Shown here: in pieces, positions 8,786-18,048 of the stretch
How the letters are laid out: every line of letters starts with the position of its first letter
Position numbering within the stretch: position 1 is the first letter of the stretch
Source: Roseovarius gaetbuli
GTDB taxonomy: Bacteria; Pseudomonadota; Alphaproteobacteria; Rhodobacterales; Rhodobacteraceae
Direction of reading: 5' to 3'
DNA length: 64,000 nucleotides
Assembly: GCF_900172365.1 (NCBI RefSeq)
Contig: NZ_FWFJ01000013.1
Coordinates: 1-64,000, forward strand
Made by a program: the position numbers and the translations under genes
The notes under the pieces: generated by a model
Database searches by the model: none
What the model saw: the letters and a program-made list of their open reading frames with translations, nothing else
What the model was told of the DNA's origin: nothing

Positions 8786-9940
8786 GTGAAACCCCAACAT
8801 TTCCGATGGGCGAAGCCCGTCGCCGCTTTGGCCATTGTGTCAATCGTCGCCTCTTGTGGCGTTCTGCCCCGTGTCGGGCCGAACAAGCGCGAGATTTACT
8901 CAGGCTCGGTTCAACGACAGGGCGACGCCTTTGTCGTGACCGTGAACGACCGCGTCACCCGTGCCACCGCTGTGCAACCCGCGCTTGGATTTACCGATGA
9001 TTTCAAGAACGCAGGCCTGCTTGGGTCTGACACGATCAGCCCCGGTGACACGCTTGGCCTGACGATCTGGGAGAACGTCGATGACGGGCTTCTGGCGGGC
9101 GAGGCCACCAACCAGACCATTCTGCAAGAGGTGCAGGTTGACGGCTCGGGCTTTATCTTTGTGCCCTATGCCGGGCGTATCCGCGCCGCTGGCAACTCGC
9201 CCGAAGGCATCCGCCGGATCATCACCGCCAAGCTTGACGAGCAAACCCCCGACCCCCAGGTCGAGGTGCGCCGCCTTGCGGGCAATGGATCAACCGTGTC
9301 GCTGAGTGGCGCGGTCGGCGGGCAAGGCGTCTATCCGATCGAGCGCCCGACGCGCACCCTGTCAAGCATGATTGCCTCGGCCGGCGGTATCGCGATCGAA
9401 CCCGAAGTCGCGCTGATCACCGTGATCCGGGGCGACAAGCGCAGCAAGGTCTGGTTCCAGGACCTGTTCAAATATCCGCAGTTCGACATCGCCCTGCGCG
9501 GCGGTGACCGCATTCTGGTCGAATCCGACACCCGCGCCTATACCGCGCTTGGCGCGACCGGCGCCCAGGCCCGCGTAACCTTTCAGACCCAGACCCTCAG
9601 CGCCATCGAGGCGATTGCGCAGGTCGGTGGCCTGACCACCACCGCCGCTGATCCGACAGGTGTCTTCGTGCTGCGCAACGAACCGGCGGAAATCGCCAAT
9701 CAGGTGCTTGGCCGCGACGATCTCGTCGGCGCACAGCGGATGATCTATGTGCTTGACCTGACCAAGCCGAACGGCATGTTTGTCGCGCGCGATTTCGCGA
9801 TCCGTGACGATGACACGCTCTATGTGACAGAGGCGCCCTTCGCCCAGTGGGCCAAGGTTATCTCGGCCCTCACCGGCACGCTTGGCGCGGTCGGCTCGTT
9901 CTCGACCGCAGGCGATACGCTTGGCGGCAGTGGACTCTGA
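8786..9940 (+). CDS. outer-membrane polysaccharide export lipoprotein (OPX, Wza/KpsD-like)
   Basis: This 384-residue secreted lipoprotein has a signal peptide ending in the lipobox VASC (Cys about residue 24). A poly_export domain follows with ISPGDTLGLTIWE near 95 and VQVDGSGFIFVPYAG near 130, then SLBB-type repeats (VSLSGAVGGQGVYPI and later segments). OPX proteins form the outer-membrane channel for capsule polymer. The GTG at 8786 is chosen because GAGGAG lies 8 bases upstream and the signal peptide follows directly. It is flanked by kpsS and kpsC, and its end overlaps the proposed kpsC start, which supports one operon. The assignment to the OPX family is firm, but KpsD versus Wza type is not decided. 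Confidence 0.9.
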   Translation: MKPQHFRWAKPVAALAIVSIVASCGVLPRVGPNKREIYSGSVQRQGDAFVVTVNDRVTRATAVQPALGFTDDFKNAGLLGSDTISPGDTLGLTIWENVDDGLLAGEATNQTILQEVQVDGSGFIFVPYAGRIRAAGNSPEGIRRIITAKLDEQTPDPQVEVRRLAGNGSTVSLSGAVGGQGVYPIERPTRTLSSMIASAGGIAIEPEVALITVIRGDKRSKVWFQDLFKYPQFDIALRGGDRILVESDTRAYTALGATGAQARVTFQTQTLSAIEAIAQVGGLTTTAADPTGVFVLRNEPAEIANQVLGRDDLVGAQRMIYVLDLTKPNGMFVARDFAIRDDDTLYVTEAPFAQWAKVISALTGTLGAVGSFSTAGDTLGGSGL

Positions 9941-11975
9941 CACCGCCCGCAGATCTGACCCCGCCGGGACCACCACATCCCGGCGGGTTTTCTATTACAA
10001 CGCCGGATTTCTGCGCCAACGCCGCGTGTCCCGCATCCTGTCTCTTGCGGGTTATGACCTGACGCTTGGCACGCCCGGCGCCGATGATCTGATCGCGGTC
10101 TGGGGCCACAGCCCCTATGCCCATCGCGGCGAGGCCATGGCGAGGCGCAGCGGGGCGGGGCTGATCCGTGTCGAGGATGCCTTCTTGCGCTCGGTTCATC
10201 CGGGGCGCGACGGCGAGCCGCCGCTCGGCCTTGTGATCGACCATCGCGGCGCCGCATTCGATAGCGCGCAACCCTCTGATCTTGAACATATTCTAAAGAC
10301 GCTTCCGCTGGATGATACCGCCCTTTTGGACCGCGCGCGCGCAGGCATCGCGCGTCTGGCCGAGGCGCATCTGTCGAAATACAATACCTTTGATCCAAGC
10401 GCCCCCTGCCCCGATCCGGGGTATGTTCTGGTGATCGACCAGACCCGGGGCGATGCCAGCGTCACCCGTGGCGGCGCCGATGCCAATACCTTTCGCGAGA
10501 TGCTCTATTACGCGCAGGAAGATAACCCCGGCGCGCGCATTCTGATCAAGACCCACCCGGAAACCGATGCCGGGCATCGTCAGGGCTATTTCAGTGCCAA
10601 GGACGAAACCGACCGCATCACCCTGTTCAGCGATCCGGTCAGCCCGTTTTCCCTGCTGGAAGGGGCGATTGCCGTGTATACCGTCACCTCGCAGCTCGGC
10701 TTCGAGGCGATTTTTGCGGGCCACCGCCCACGGGTCTTTGGCCAGCCGTTTTATGCCGGGTGGGATTTGACCGACGACCGCCATCCGATCCGCCTTGAGC
10801 GGCGCGCGCGCAGCCTGACGCGAGCGCAGCTTTTTGCCGGGGCGATGCTGCTTTATCCCAAATGGTACGACCCCTATCGCGACGAATTATGTGATCTCGA
10901 CACCGCGATCAGCGCGCTTGAGGCCCAAACCCGCGCCTGGCGCGAGGATCGCAACGGCTGGGCTGCGCATGGCATGCGCCTGTGGAAACGCGCGCCGCTT
11001 CAGCGGTTTTTCGGCAAGTATCGCCGGGTGCAGTTCGCCAAATCCGTCAGGAATTCCACCAGTGCCCTGCCGGATCGCCCGGCGATGGTCTGGGCCTCCA
11101 AACCCGAGGTCGGCCCTGAGGGCGCGGTGCGTGTCGAGGATGGCTTTCTGCGCTCGCGCGGGCTTGGGGCCGATCTGGTGCCGCCGCTGTCGCTGGTCTG
11201 TGACGATCTCGGGATTTACTACGATCCGACCGGCGAGAGCCGCCTTGAGCGCCTGATTGCCGCCCGCGCCGCGCTGCGTCCGGATCAGAACCTGCGCGCC
11301 GAAACTCTGATCCGGCGCCTGACGGGGGCTGGCCTGAGCAAGTATAACCTTGGCGGGGCTGCGCCCGATCTTCCGCCCGGCCATCGCATTCTGGTGCCCG
11401 GCCAGGTCGAGGACGATGCCTCGATCCGGCTTGGCGCGGGGGCGGTCAACACCAATCTGGCGCTGCTGGAACTGGTGCGCGACAAGAACCCCGAGGCGGT
11501 GATCCTCTATAAGCCTCACCCCGATGTCGAAGCGGGTCTGCGCCCCGGCGCCATTGCCCCCGAACGCCTTGGCGCGCTTGCCGATCTGGTGGTGGGTGGT
11601 GCCGATCCGGCCGCGCTTTTGGGCGAGGTTCAAGAGGTCTGGACCATGACCTCGCTTCTGGGCTTCGAGGCGCTGTTGCGCGGGGTGCGCGTCACCACCA
11701 CCGGGGCGCCGTTTTATGCAGGCTGGGGCCTGACCCGCGACCTCGGAGAGCCGCCCCGCCGGCGGCGGCGCGCGTCGCCAACGCTTGAGGGGCTGGTGCA
11801 TGCCAGTTTGATTGACTACCCGCGCTATTTCGATCCCAAAACCCGCGCGGCCTGCCCGGTCGAGGTGGTCATCGACCGCCTGAGCACCGGCGATCTGCCG
11901 CGTGTCGGCACCGCCAATCGCGCCTTGGCCAAGCTTCAGGGGGTGTTTGCCTCTTACGCCGGGTTCTGGCGCTGA
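9930..11975 (+). CDS. kpsC: KpsC-like dual-domain capsule beta-Kdo transferase
   Basis: KpsC extends the beta-Kdo linker on the phospholipid anchor of capsules and carries two glycosyltransferase modules. Both are visible. Each has an ED-x-FLRS motif (RVEDAFLRS near residue 75, RVEDGFLRSRGLG near 400), a LSKYN segment, a K-x-HP motif (IKTHPE, YKPHPD) and a T-S-x-LGFEA-hydrophobic-G motif followed by PFYAGW. At 681 residues the length is normal. The start is uncertain: GTG 9930 overlaps the export lipoprotein by 11 bases, while an in-frame start at 9882 would overlap it more. It ends 11 bases before the convergent acyl-CoA ligase. Function is well supported by the tandem motifs. Confidence 0.92.
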   Translation: MDSDTARRSDPAGTTTSRRVFYYNAGFLRQRRVSRILSLAGYDLTLGTPGADDLIAVWGHSPYAHRGEAMARRSGAGLIRVEDAFLRSVHPGRDGEPPLGLVIDHRGAAFDSAQPSDLEHILKTLPLDDTALLDRARAGIARLAEAHLSKYNTFDPSAPCPDPGYVLVIDQTRGDASVTRGGADANTFREMLYYAQEDNPGARILIKTHPETDAGHRQGYFSAKDETDRITLFSDPVSPFSLLEGAIAVYTVTSQLGFEAIFAGHRPRVFGQPFYAGWDLTDDRHPIRLERRARSLTRAQLFAGAMLLYPKWYDPYRDELCDLDTAISALEAQTRAWREDRNGWAAHGMRLWKRAPLQRFFGKYRRVQFAKSVRNSTSALPDRPAMVWASKPEVGPEGAVRVEDGFLRSRGLGADLVPPLSLVCDDLGIYYDPTGESRLERLIAARAALRPDQNLRAETLIRRLTGAGLSKYNLGGAAPDLPPGHRILVPGQVEDDASIRLGAGAVNTNLALLELVRDKNPEAVILYKPHPDVEAGLRPGAIAPERLGALADLVVGGADPAALLGEVQEVWTMTSLLGFEALLRGVRVTTTGAPFYAGWGLTRDLGEPPRRRRRASPTLEGLVHASLIDYPRYFDPKTRAACPVEVVIDRLSTGDLPRVGTANRALAKLQGVFASYAGFWR

Positions 11976-11986
11976 GGAAATGGGCG

Positions 11987-13495
11987 CTAGTCTGAGGGTT
12001 CCAGCGTGCCCAGTACTTCGGCCAGCTTCAGACGTTGAATTTTGCCCGAAGGGCCCTTGGGCAGCTCATCAATGATATGCACCACATCCGGCGCCTTGAA
12101 CGCGCCTACACGCTCAACGCAGATTTGCCGCAAATCCCCCCCCGACACATCCGAGCCATCACGCAGGCGCACCGCCGCCTCGACGCGCTCGCCATAGCTT
12201 TTGCAGGGGCGCGCAAAGGCCGCCGCCTCGATCACGTCAGCGTGGCTGTAAAGCGCCTCGTCAATCTCGCGCGGGGCGATGTTTTCGCCGCCCTTGATGA
12301 TCAATTCCTTAAGTCGCCCGGTGACATAGACATAGCCATCCGCATCAATCCGACCAAGATCGCCGGTGCGCAGCCAATCCCCGGTAAAGGTTCCGGCGGT
12401 CGCCTCGGGGTTCTTGAGGTATTCCAGCATGACATTGGGCCCGCGGATCGCGATTTCGCCTTCGACCTCGGGCAGACAAGGCCGAAGGTCAGCGCCCAAG
12501 ATCGCGACCTCATTGCCATAGGCCACACCGGGCGAGCCGATCTTGCGCACCCCCGGCGGCAGCGGGTTGGACAGGATTTGCGCCGCCGTTTCCGTCAGGC
12601 CCATGGTTTCCACGATCGGCACGTCAAAGCGCGTCTCGAACGCGGTCTGCACATCCGGCGCGAGCGCCGATGAGGCCGAGCGCCCAAAGCGCAGCCGCTG
12701 CCGGGTGATCGCATCGGGGTCATTGGCGCCGTGCAACAGGTGGCTGATGATCGTGGGCACGACCGAAAACCACGTCGCCCCGGATGCCCCGGCATCGGCC
12801 CAGAACTGACCGGCGGAAAACTTCGGCGACATGGCGATCGAGCCCCCCGACACAAGCGCGCCCATGACCGAGACGCACAACCCGTTGATATGATAGATCG
12901 GCAAGACGCAAAGCCCGCGATCCACGGGGCGCAAGCCATGCGCGATGCTCGTGGTCCAGCCACCGGCCAACAGGCTGGCGTGGGTGTGCACCACGCCCTT
13001 GGGCCGCCCCGTGGTGCCCGAGGTATACATCAAAAGCGCATGATCCTGCGGACCCACATCGTGAAGCACCGTCGCCGCCGGGATCGCCCCCGCCACAAAG
13101 CGGGTCATCGCCGCGGGTTTGGCGGCGTCAAACAGCTCGGCGGCGCTTTCGTGCACGAAAGCGGTGCGCGCGTCGCTGTGCTCAAGCGCATAGGCAATCG
13201 CGTCGCGCCCGGCGGCAAGGTTGATCATCGTCGCGCGAAACCCGCCGTAAAGCGCGCCGTAAAGCGCGATGACGCCTGCGCGCCCGTTGGGGTGCAGGAT
13301 GGCGACGCTCTCGCCCTTGGCATGGCCCGCCATGCTCAGCTGCGAGGCGATCTGCGCCGCTTCGGCGCGCAACTCGGACCAGCGCAGGGTCGCGCCGTCG
13401 TCGGTAAAGATGAAGGCAATGCCATCCTCGCCCGCGCGATGATCAAGCCAATCGCGCACCGTGCCTTTTGGCGGGGTGTCCTGGTCCAGTCTCAT
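11987..13495 (-). CDS. sauT: AMP-forming acyl-CoA ligase, probably sulfoacetate-CoA ligase
   Basis: This 502-residue enzyme belongs to the ANL superfamily. It has the ATP P-loop YTSGTTGRPKG near 165, a MGLTETA motif, the TGD hinge region (WLRTGDLGRIDADGYVYVTGR) and the C-terminal Lys in GPSGKIQR. It activates a carboxylate to its CoA thioester through an acyl-adenylate. Partnering with an acylating aldehyde dehydrogenase, 4-base overlapped, matches SauT/SauS of Cupriavidus necator, where sulfoacetate goes to sulfoacetyl-CoA and then sulfoacetaldehyde. The ATG at 13495 overlaps the sauS stop. A longer in-frame extension upstream is ignored. Substrate specificity is inferred from gene context and remains open to other short carboxylates. 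Confidence 0.75.
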   Translation of the reverse strand: MRLDQDTPPKGTVRDWLDHRAGEDGIAFIFTDDGATLRWSELRAEAAQIASQLSMAGHAKGESVAILHPNGRAGVIALYGALYGGFRATMINLAAGRDAIAYALEHSDARTAFVHESAAELFDAAKPAAMTRFVAGAIPAATVLHDVGPQDHALLMYTSGTTGRPKGVVHTHASLLAGGWTTSIAHGLRPVDRGLCVLPIYHINGLCVSVMGALVSGGSIAMSPKFSAGQFWADAGASGATWFSVVPTIISHLLHGANDPDAITRQRLRFGRSASSALAPDVQTAFETRFDVPIVETMGLTETAAQILSNPLPPGVRKIGSPGVAYGNEVAILGADLRPCLPEVEGEIAIRGPNVMLEYLKNPEATAGTFTGDWLRTGDLGRIDADGYVYVTGRLKELIIKGGENIAPREIDEALYSHADVIEAAAFARPCKSYGERVEAAVRLRDGSDVSGGDLRQICVERVGAFKAPDVVHIIDELPKGPSGKIQRLKLAEVLGTLEPSD

Positions 13496-14895
13496 CGCCC
13501 CGCCACGTCCCAATAGGCGGCGAAGATATCCTCGACCTTGGGTTCGCGCGGCGGAATTTCGCGGATCACCTTGGTGGTCTGCATGAAGTGTTTCCAATGC
13601 AGGTTGTCATCAATCGAATTGCCACCCCAGCTTCCACAGCCCATCGAGAGCGAAAACGGCATGCCGTTGTTGAAGGCCCCGCCGGTGGCAAAGCAATGCG
13701 CCTGGTTGACGATCACCCGACAGGTCGGAATGACCTGACCAATCGCAATCGCGCGCGCGTCAACGGTGGAATGCAACCCGACAGAATGCCCTGCCCCCTG
13801 ATGGGCCAGAATGCGCGCTGTGATCGCCATCGCATCCTCGAAATCGCGCGCCCGGTACAAGGCCGCCACCCGCGACAGCTTTTCGCCAGAAAGCGGATGT
13901 TCGGGGCCGATGCCGGTGGTCTCGACCGCGAGGAATTTGGTGTCGGCGGGCACCTCGCCCGCCATGCCAAGCGCCGCGAGCATCTTGTCGGCGTCCTGCG
14001 CAATCACCGCGCGGTTGAGGTGGCCGTCGGGCCAGAGCTTGGACACGATTTTCACCACGTCCGTCACATGCGCCCCGCCGGTCATGGCAAGCTCGGCCAT
14101 GAACGGCTCAAAGATCGCATCAACCACCACGATGGCGTTTTCCGAGCTGCACGAGGTCGCGTTGTCAAAGGTCTTGGAGGCGGTGATTTTCTCGGCGGCG
14201 GCGCGCAGATCAGAGGTTTCATCGACGATCACGGTGACATTGCCGGCCCCGACCGCAAGGGCCGGCGTGCCCGAGGTATAGGCGCGTTTGACGTTGTTTT
14301 GCGAGCCGGTGACGACGATCAGATCGCTGATCTCAAGCAGGCGCTGCGTCTTGTCCTTGGAGCCCGGCGCCGGCACCATCTGGACAAGGTCATGATCCTC
14401 GCCGATCTTGTCGAACTCGGCGTGGATATAGCCCAAGAGAACCTCGCAGGCGGGCACGCCCTTGGGCGAGGGCGACAGCACGATTGCATTGCCGCATTTC
14501 AAAGCGTTGATGATATTGTTGGCCGGCGTCGCCGCCGGGTTGGTCGAGGGCACCACCGCGCCGATCACCCCCATCGGGCGGGCGATGGTGGTAATGCCGG
14601 TTTCGTCATCCTCGGCGATCACGCCATAGGTCTTGGCCTGCGCGATATCGCGCATCAAGCCAAGCGTCTTGCGGTGGTTCTTGATGATCTTGTCGGCCAC
14701 ATTGCCAAGGCCGGTGGTTTCAACCGCAAGCTCTGCCAGGTGGCGGTTGCGGGCGGGTTCCATGATGGCCCATGCGGCGGCCTGTGCGGCGCGATCATAG
14801 CGCGCCTGCGAGCCGTTCGCCTCATAGGCCTTTTGGGCCGCATGGGCACGGGCGACGATGGCATCGACTTGGGCAATTGCATCAGGGGCATTCAT
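13492..14895 (-). CDS. sauS: CoA-acylating aldehyde dehydrogenase, probably sulfoacetaldehyde dehydrogenase
   Basis: The 467-residue protein is of the acylating aldehyde dehydrogenase type (EutE/AdhE-N/SauS). Catalytic Cys249 sits in FDNATSCSSENA, the NAD-binding PSTNPAATPANN segment is near 116, and VNQAHCFATGG is near the C-terminus. The gene pairs with the CoA ligase directly downstream, giving CoA thioester to aldehyde plus CoA with NAD(P)H. The ATG at 14895 was chosen over an upstream frame extension because it has AAGGA about 9 bases upstream and the N-terminus then aligns with the family. Upstream are the three TTT transporter genes. Sulfoacetate is the likely substrate from the known sauST pairing, but succinate semialdehyde-like or other uses are not excluded. 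Confidence 0.78.
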   Translation of the reverse strand: MNAPDAIAQVDAIVARAHAAQKAYEANGSQARYDRAAQAAAWAIMEPARNRHLAELAVETTGLGNVADKIIKNHRKTLGLMRDIAQAKTYGVIAEDDETGITTIARPMGVIGAVVPSTNPAATPANNIINALKCGNAIVLSPSPKGVPACEVLLGYIHAEFDKIGEDHDLVQMVPAPGSKDKTQRLLEISDLIVVTGSQNNVKRAYTSGTPALAVGAGNVTVIVDETSDLRAAAEKITASKTFDNATSCSSENAIVVVDAIFEPFMAELAMTGGAHVTDVVKIVSKLWPDGHLNRAVIAQDADKMLAALGMAGEVPADTKFLAVETTGIGPEHPLSGEKLSRVAALYRARDFEDAMAITARILAHQGAGHSVGLHSTVDARAIAIGQVIPTCRVIVNQAHCFATGGAFNNGMPFSLSMGCGSWGGNSIDDNLHWKHFMQTTKVIREIPPREPKVEDIFAAYWDVAGR

Positions 14896-14920
14896 GATTT
14901 TCGGTCCTTGGTCAGAGGAA

Positions 14921-14949
14921 CCCCCCACCCCGTAACGGGGGGTGGGGGG
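14921..14949 (-). terminator. GC-only hairpin between tctC and sauS
   Basis: CCCCCCACCCCGT (14921-14933) can pair with the G-rich arm 14936-14949 with a 2-base bulge. It lies between the tctC stop and the sauS start, 26 bases before the latter. There is no T-run, so it is more likely an mRNA-stabilising or attenuating stem that raises the level of the binding protein over the enzymes. Confidence 0.5.
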
Positions 14950-14957
14950 CAGTGGTT

Positions 14958-15926
14958 TCAGAGGCCTGCAAGCAGCTCTTTGAGGGTCGCCGCGCGGTCG
15001 GCCCACATCTGCTTGACCTCGTCGCGGGTCATCACCTTCATCGGCGAGCCGCCCGCTTTCATCTTGTCGGCAACCTTGCCGTTCTCGAACATCGCGGGCA
15101 CCGTCGCGGCCAGCTTTTCGATCACGTCTTCGGGTGTGCCCTTGGGCACCATGATGCCGCGAAAGTTGACCGAAGCGTTGTCGATGTCATAGCCCTGCTC
15201 CTTGAGCGTCGGCACGTCGGGCAGGAACTCGTTGCGCTCAAGATCGAACACGCCGAGGATCTTGACGTTGCCCGCCTGTTCGGCGCGGAAGGCATCCGAG
15301 AGGTTGTTGATCCCGCCCATGACTTCGCCTGCGATGACGGCCTTCATGGCGCCGGCGCCGCCCTTGTTGTTCGGGATATAGGCCATCTTGACGTCCGCCG
15401 CCTTTTCAAGCTGAAGCGCCGCGATGTGGTGCCCCACGAAAAGACCCGCGCCCGAGAAGGTCAGCTTGCCGGGGTTTTCCTTGGCGAAGGCAACCACATC
15501 CTGCATCGAGGTGAAGTCGCTGTCGGCCCCGACCACAAAGACCGCCGGATCGGCGCCCCAGTTTGCAATCGGCTCAAAGCTGTCGGTGGAATACTCGACC
15601 CCGCCCTTGATCGACTGAGCGATAAAGTGCGGCACGTTATAGGCGCCAAGCGTATAGCCGTCGGCATCGGCCTGCGTGGCCAGCCAGTTCCAGCCGACAC
15701 GCCCGCCGGCCCCCGGCTTGTTGAGGATCGCGATGGGCATGCCAAGTGCATCCTCATTGCCCGCCGTCATGGTGACGATGCGCGCCTGAAAGTCGGTGGC
15801 GCCGCCGGCACCATAGCTGACCATCATCATGACGGGGCGTTCGGGGTAATTTTCGGCGCCCTCTGCGGTTGCTGTGGTGGTCAGGCCCATAAGGGCGATT
15901 GCGGCCCCTGCTAGCAGTTGTTTCAT
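14958..15926 (-). CDS. tctC: TTT family periplasmic solute-binding protein
   Basis: This 322-residue periplasmic receptor belongs to the TctC/Bug family of tripartite tricarboxylate transporters. A signal peptide (residues 1-21, ending TATA) is followed by the family features: YPERPVMMMVSYGAGGATD, a NKPGAGGRVGWNWLA ligand loop near 70, a TFSGAG-type loop near 155, and the two-lobe fold length. It binds a carboxylate and delivers it to TctA/TctB. The ATG at 15926 follows GGGAGGAACC. It is third in the tctA-tctB-tctC-sauS-sauT order. Ligand is unknown, and sulfoacetate is the best guess given the next two enzymes. Confidence 0.93.
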   Translation of the reverse strand: MKQLLAGAAIALMGLTTTATAEGAENYPERPVMMMVSYGAGGATDFQARIVTMTAGNEDALGMPIAILNKPGAGGRVGWNWLATQADADGYTLGAYNVPHFIAQSIKGGVEYSTDSFEPIANWGADPAVFVVGADSDFTSMQDVVAFAKENPGKLTFSGAGLFVGHHIAALQLEKAADVKMAYIPNNKGGAGAMKAVIAGEVMGGINNLSDAFRAEQAGNVKILGVFDLERNEFLPDVPTLKEQGYDIDNASVNFRGIMVPKGTPEDVIEKLAATVPAMFENGKVADKMKAGGSPMKVMTRDEVKQMWADRAATLKELLAGL

Positions 15927-15971
15927 TGGTTGGTTCCTCCCTGGGATGATGAATTCTGCCGCTGTTACGGT

Positions 15972-16439
15972 TCAGAAGAATATCTCTCGCGGTGTGTACA
16001 CTTTTAGAAGTTTTGCGAAGAGACCGTACATGACGGCCACGAAACAGGCCGTTATGAAAAGACGTTTGAGCCATGATTTCACCTCGCGGTGCGAGGCCGG
16101 GTCATAAAGGCTCAGCAGGATGAAAAAGGCGATCGGGGTGGCGGTATAAAACCCAAGCCCCTTGGCCGCCCAAAAGATATAGATCAGCGTCACGATCAGG
16201 CCCGGCGTCAGGTTTGCCATCTGGCTTATTGAAATGCCATTGCCGACCTTGGTCCAGCCAAGACAGGCCTTGCCAAAGGTCCAGAGCGCAAGAACCACGA
16301 ACACCGTGGCGATCAGGCGCGGAAACAGGAACGCCTCGGAGGGTTGCTGGGTATAGCTCACATAGGCGACCCAGAGGCCGACAGCGGCCACGATGCCAGA
16401 GCCGATAACATTCTGAAGACGCGGCAGGTTCGGGGTCAT
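15972..16439 (-). CDS. tctB: TTT family small permease subunit
   Basis: A 155-residue protein with four predicted membrane segments (about 10-28, 40-58, 78-95 and 130-147) matches the small TctB subunit of tripartite tricarboxylate transporters. Sequence conservation in this family is weak, so assignment relies mainly on topology, size and position between tctA and tctC. Its ATG overlaps the tctA stop (ATGA), implying coupled synthesis of the two membrane subunits. It lies in the inner membrane and supports TctA. Confidence 0.88.
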   Translation of the reverse strand: MTPNLPRLQNVIGSGIVAAVGLWVAYVSYTQQPSEAFLFPRLIATVFVVLALWTFGKACLGWTKVGNGISISQMANLTPGLIVTLIYIFWAAKGLGFYTATPIAFFILLSLYDPASHREVKSWLKRLFITACFVAVMYGLFAKLLKVYTPREIFF

Positions 16440-17947
16440 GCCATGATCTCCTCTTTGCTGGTATAGCGCCGGGTGCGCAGCTCCATGTAGGCGGAATAGA
16501 GAACCGACAGGATCACCACCGCAATCAGGAAGATATTGAGCGGCCCGACAAGGAAATAGGGCCCAAGCCCGTCAGTGGCGCGCGCAATCATCGCGCCCTG
16601 GATAAAGTTGGCCTCGGCGATCGGCCCGAGGATCAGACCAAGCACCAGAGGGGCGGCGGAAAAGCCGAAGCGTTCGAGGAAATACATCATCACCCCAAGG
16701 GCTGCCATGACATAGACATCGCCCATGCTCGATTGCACCGAATAGCTCCCAAACACGGCCAGACCAAGCACCACCGCCGCCATCACCGATTGCGGCACCT
16801 GCGCGACCCGCGCCGCCATGCCCGCCACGTAAAGCCCGAAGACGCACATCAAAATCTGCCCGATCAGCATCGAGTTGATAAAGGTCCAGGCCACATCGGG
16901 GTGATTGTCAAACAAATCAGTGCCCGGAAAAATCCCGTGGATCAACAGCCCGCCAAGCAAGACGGCGGCGGTCGGCGAACCGGGGATCGACAGCGTCAGA
17001 AGCGGCACGAGGCTCGGACCGACCATGGCGTTATTGGCGGCCTCGGCTGCGATCACGCCCTCGGGGTGGCCGGTGCCGAACTTGTCGCGATCGGGGCTGA
17101 ACTTCTTGGCCTGATCATAGGCGACAAGCCCCGCGATCTGACCGCCGACACCGGGGATAAGGCCGATGATCGAGCCGGTGATCGTGCCGATCCCCATGGC
17201 GCGCTTGTTGCGCATCAATTCTTTCATTGCATCAAGGATCGAGTGTTTTTGCACCGTGATCACCTCGGCGCCGTCATTGCGACGGCCCTTGGCGAACATG
17301 GTGATCACCTGCGGGATCGCGAACAGGCCGATCAGCGCCGCGATGATGTTGATGCCGCCACCAAGCGAGGGGTGAAAGATAAAGCGCTGCGCGCCCATGA
17401 TATCGTCAAACCCGATGGTCGAGAGCCACAGCCCGATACAGCCCGACAACAGCCCCTTGACCACCGAGCGGCTGTCAAGCGTGCCGATCACCGTCACCCC
17501 GAGGATCGCCAGCCAAAACAGGTGGCTCGGCCCAAAGGCCAGCGCCCATTTCGCCAGCACCGGCGTCAGGAAGATCAGCAACATCACCCCAAAGACGCCG
17601 CCCACCGCAGAGGACAGGAAGCTGAGCTGAAGCGCCTTGGCGCCCTCGCCCTTTTGCGCCATCGTGTGCCCGTCAAGGGTTGTGGCGATATTGGCCGGGG
17701 CGCCGGGAATCTTGAGCAGGATCGCCGAAACCGCGCCCCCGGCGACGGTCGAGGTATAGGCCGCCCCCAACAGGATAAGCCCCTGCGCCGCCTCAAGCTG
17801 AAAGGTGAAGGGGATCAAAAGCGCCACCGCCATGGTCGGCGACAGGCCGGGCGTCGCCCCAAGGATAAGCCCCCCGATGGTGCCAAGCATCAACAGCGCG
17901 AAATTGATCGGCGTGAAGACGTCACCAAAATAATAGAGGAATTCCAT
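16436..17947 (-). CDS. tctA: TTT family large permease subunit
   Basis: The 503-residue inner-membrane subunit has about 11-12 hydrophobic segments and both TctA signatures: GLILGATPGLSPTMAVALL near residue 28 and GIGTITGSIIGLIPGVGG near 250. It forms the translocation path of a Na+- or H+-driven tripartite tricarboxylate transporter fed by TctC. ATG 17947 lies 5 bases after GGGAGG; an alternative TTG is one codon earlier. The gene is first in the leftward operon and divergent from a LacI-type regulator 101 bases away, with an operator in the gap. Confidence 0.94.
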   Translation of the reverse strand: MEFLYYFGDVFTPINFALLMLGTIGGLILGATPGLSPTMAVALLIPFTFQLEAAQGLILLGAAYTSTVAGGAVSAILLKIPGAPANIATTLDGHTMAQKGEGAKALQLSFLSSAVGGVFGVMLLIFLTPVLAKWALAFGPSHLFWLAILGVTVIGTLDSRSVVKGLLSGCIGLWLSTIGFDDIMGAQRFIFHPSLGGGINIIAALIGLFAIPQVITMFAKGRRNDGAEVITVQKHSILDAMKELMRNKRAMGIGTITGSIIGLIPGVGGQIAGLVAYDQAKKFSPDRDKFGTGHPEGVIAAEAANNAMVGPSLVPLLTLSIPGSPTAAVLLGGLLIHGIFPGTDLFDNHPDVAWTFINSMLIGQILMCVFGLYVAGMAARVAQVPQSVMAAVVLGLAVFGSYSVQSSMGDVYVMAALGVMMYFLERFGFSAAPLVLGLILGPIAEANFIQGAMIARATDGLGPYFLVGPLNIFLIAVVILSVLYSAYMELRTRRYTSKEEIMA

Positions 17948-18009
17948 CAAGGCCTCCCAACCCGTTTGGACAGATATTGACTTCTTAGGCTAGGGGATGA
18001 AAATAGTTT

Positions 18010-18023
18010 TGCAAACGTTTTCA
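18010..18023. promoter_or_regulatory. LacI-type operator
   Basis: TGCAAACGTTTTCA is a near-perfect palindrome centred on CG (6 of 7 half-site positions match), the usual form of a LacI/GalR-family site. It lies between the divergent tctA and lacI-type genes, 26 bases before the regulator start, so the regulator probably controls both itself and the transporter operon. Confidence 0.7.
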
Positions 18024-18048
18024 TAAAATCGTGCATTGGGCGCCCTAA

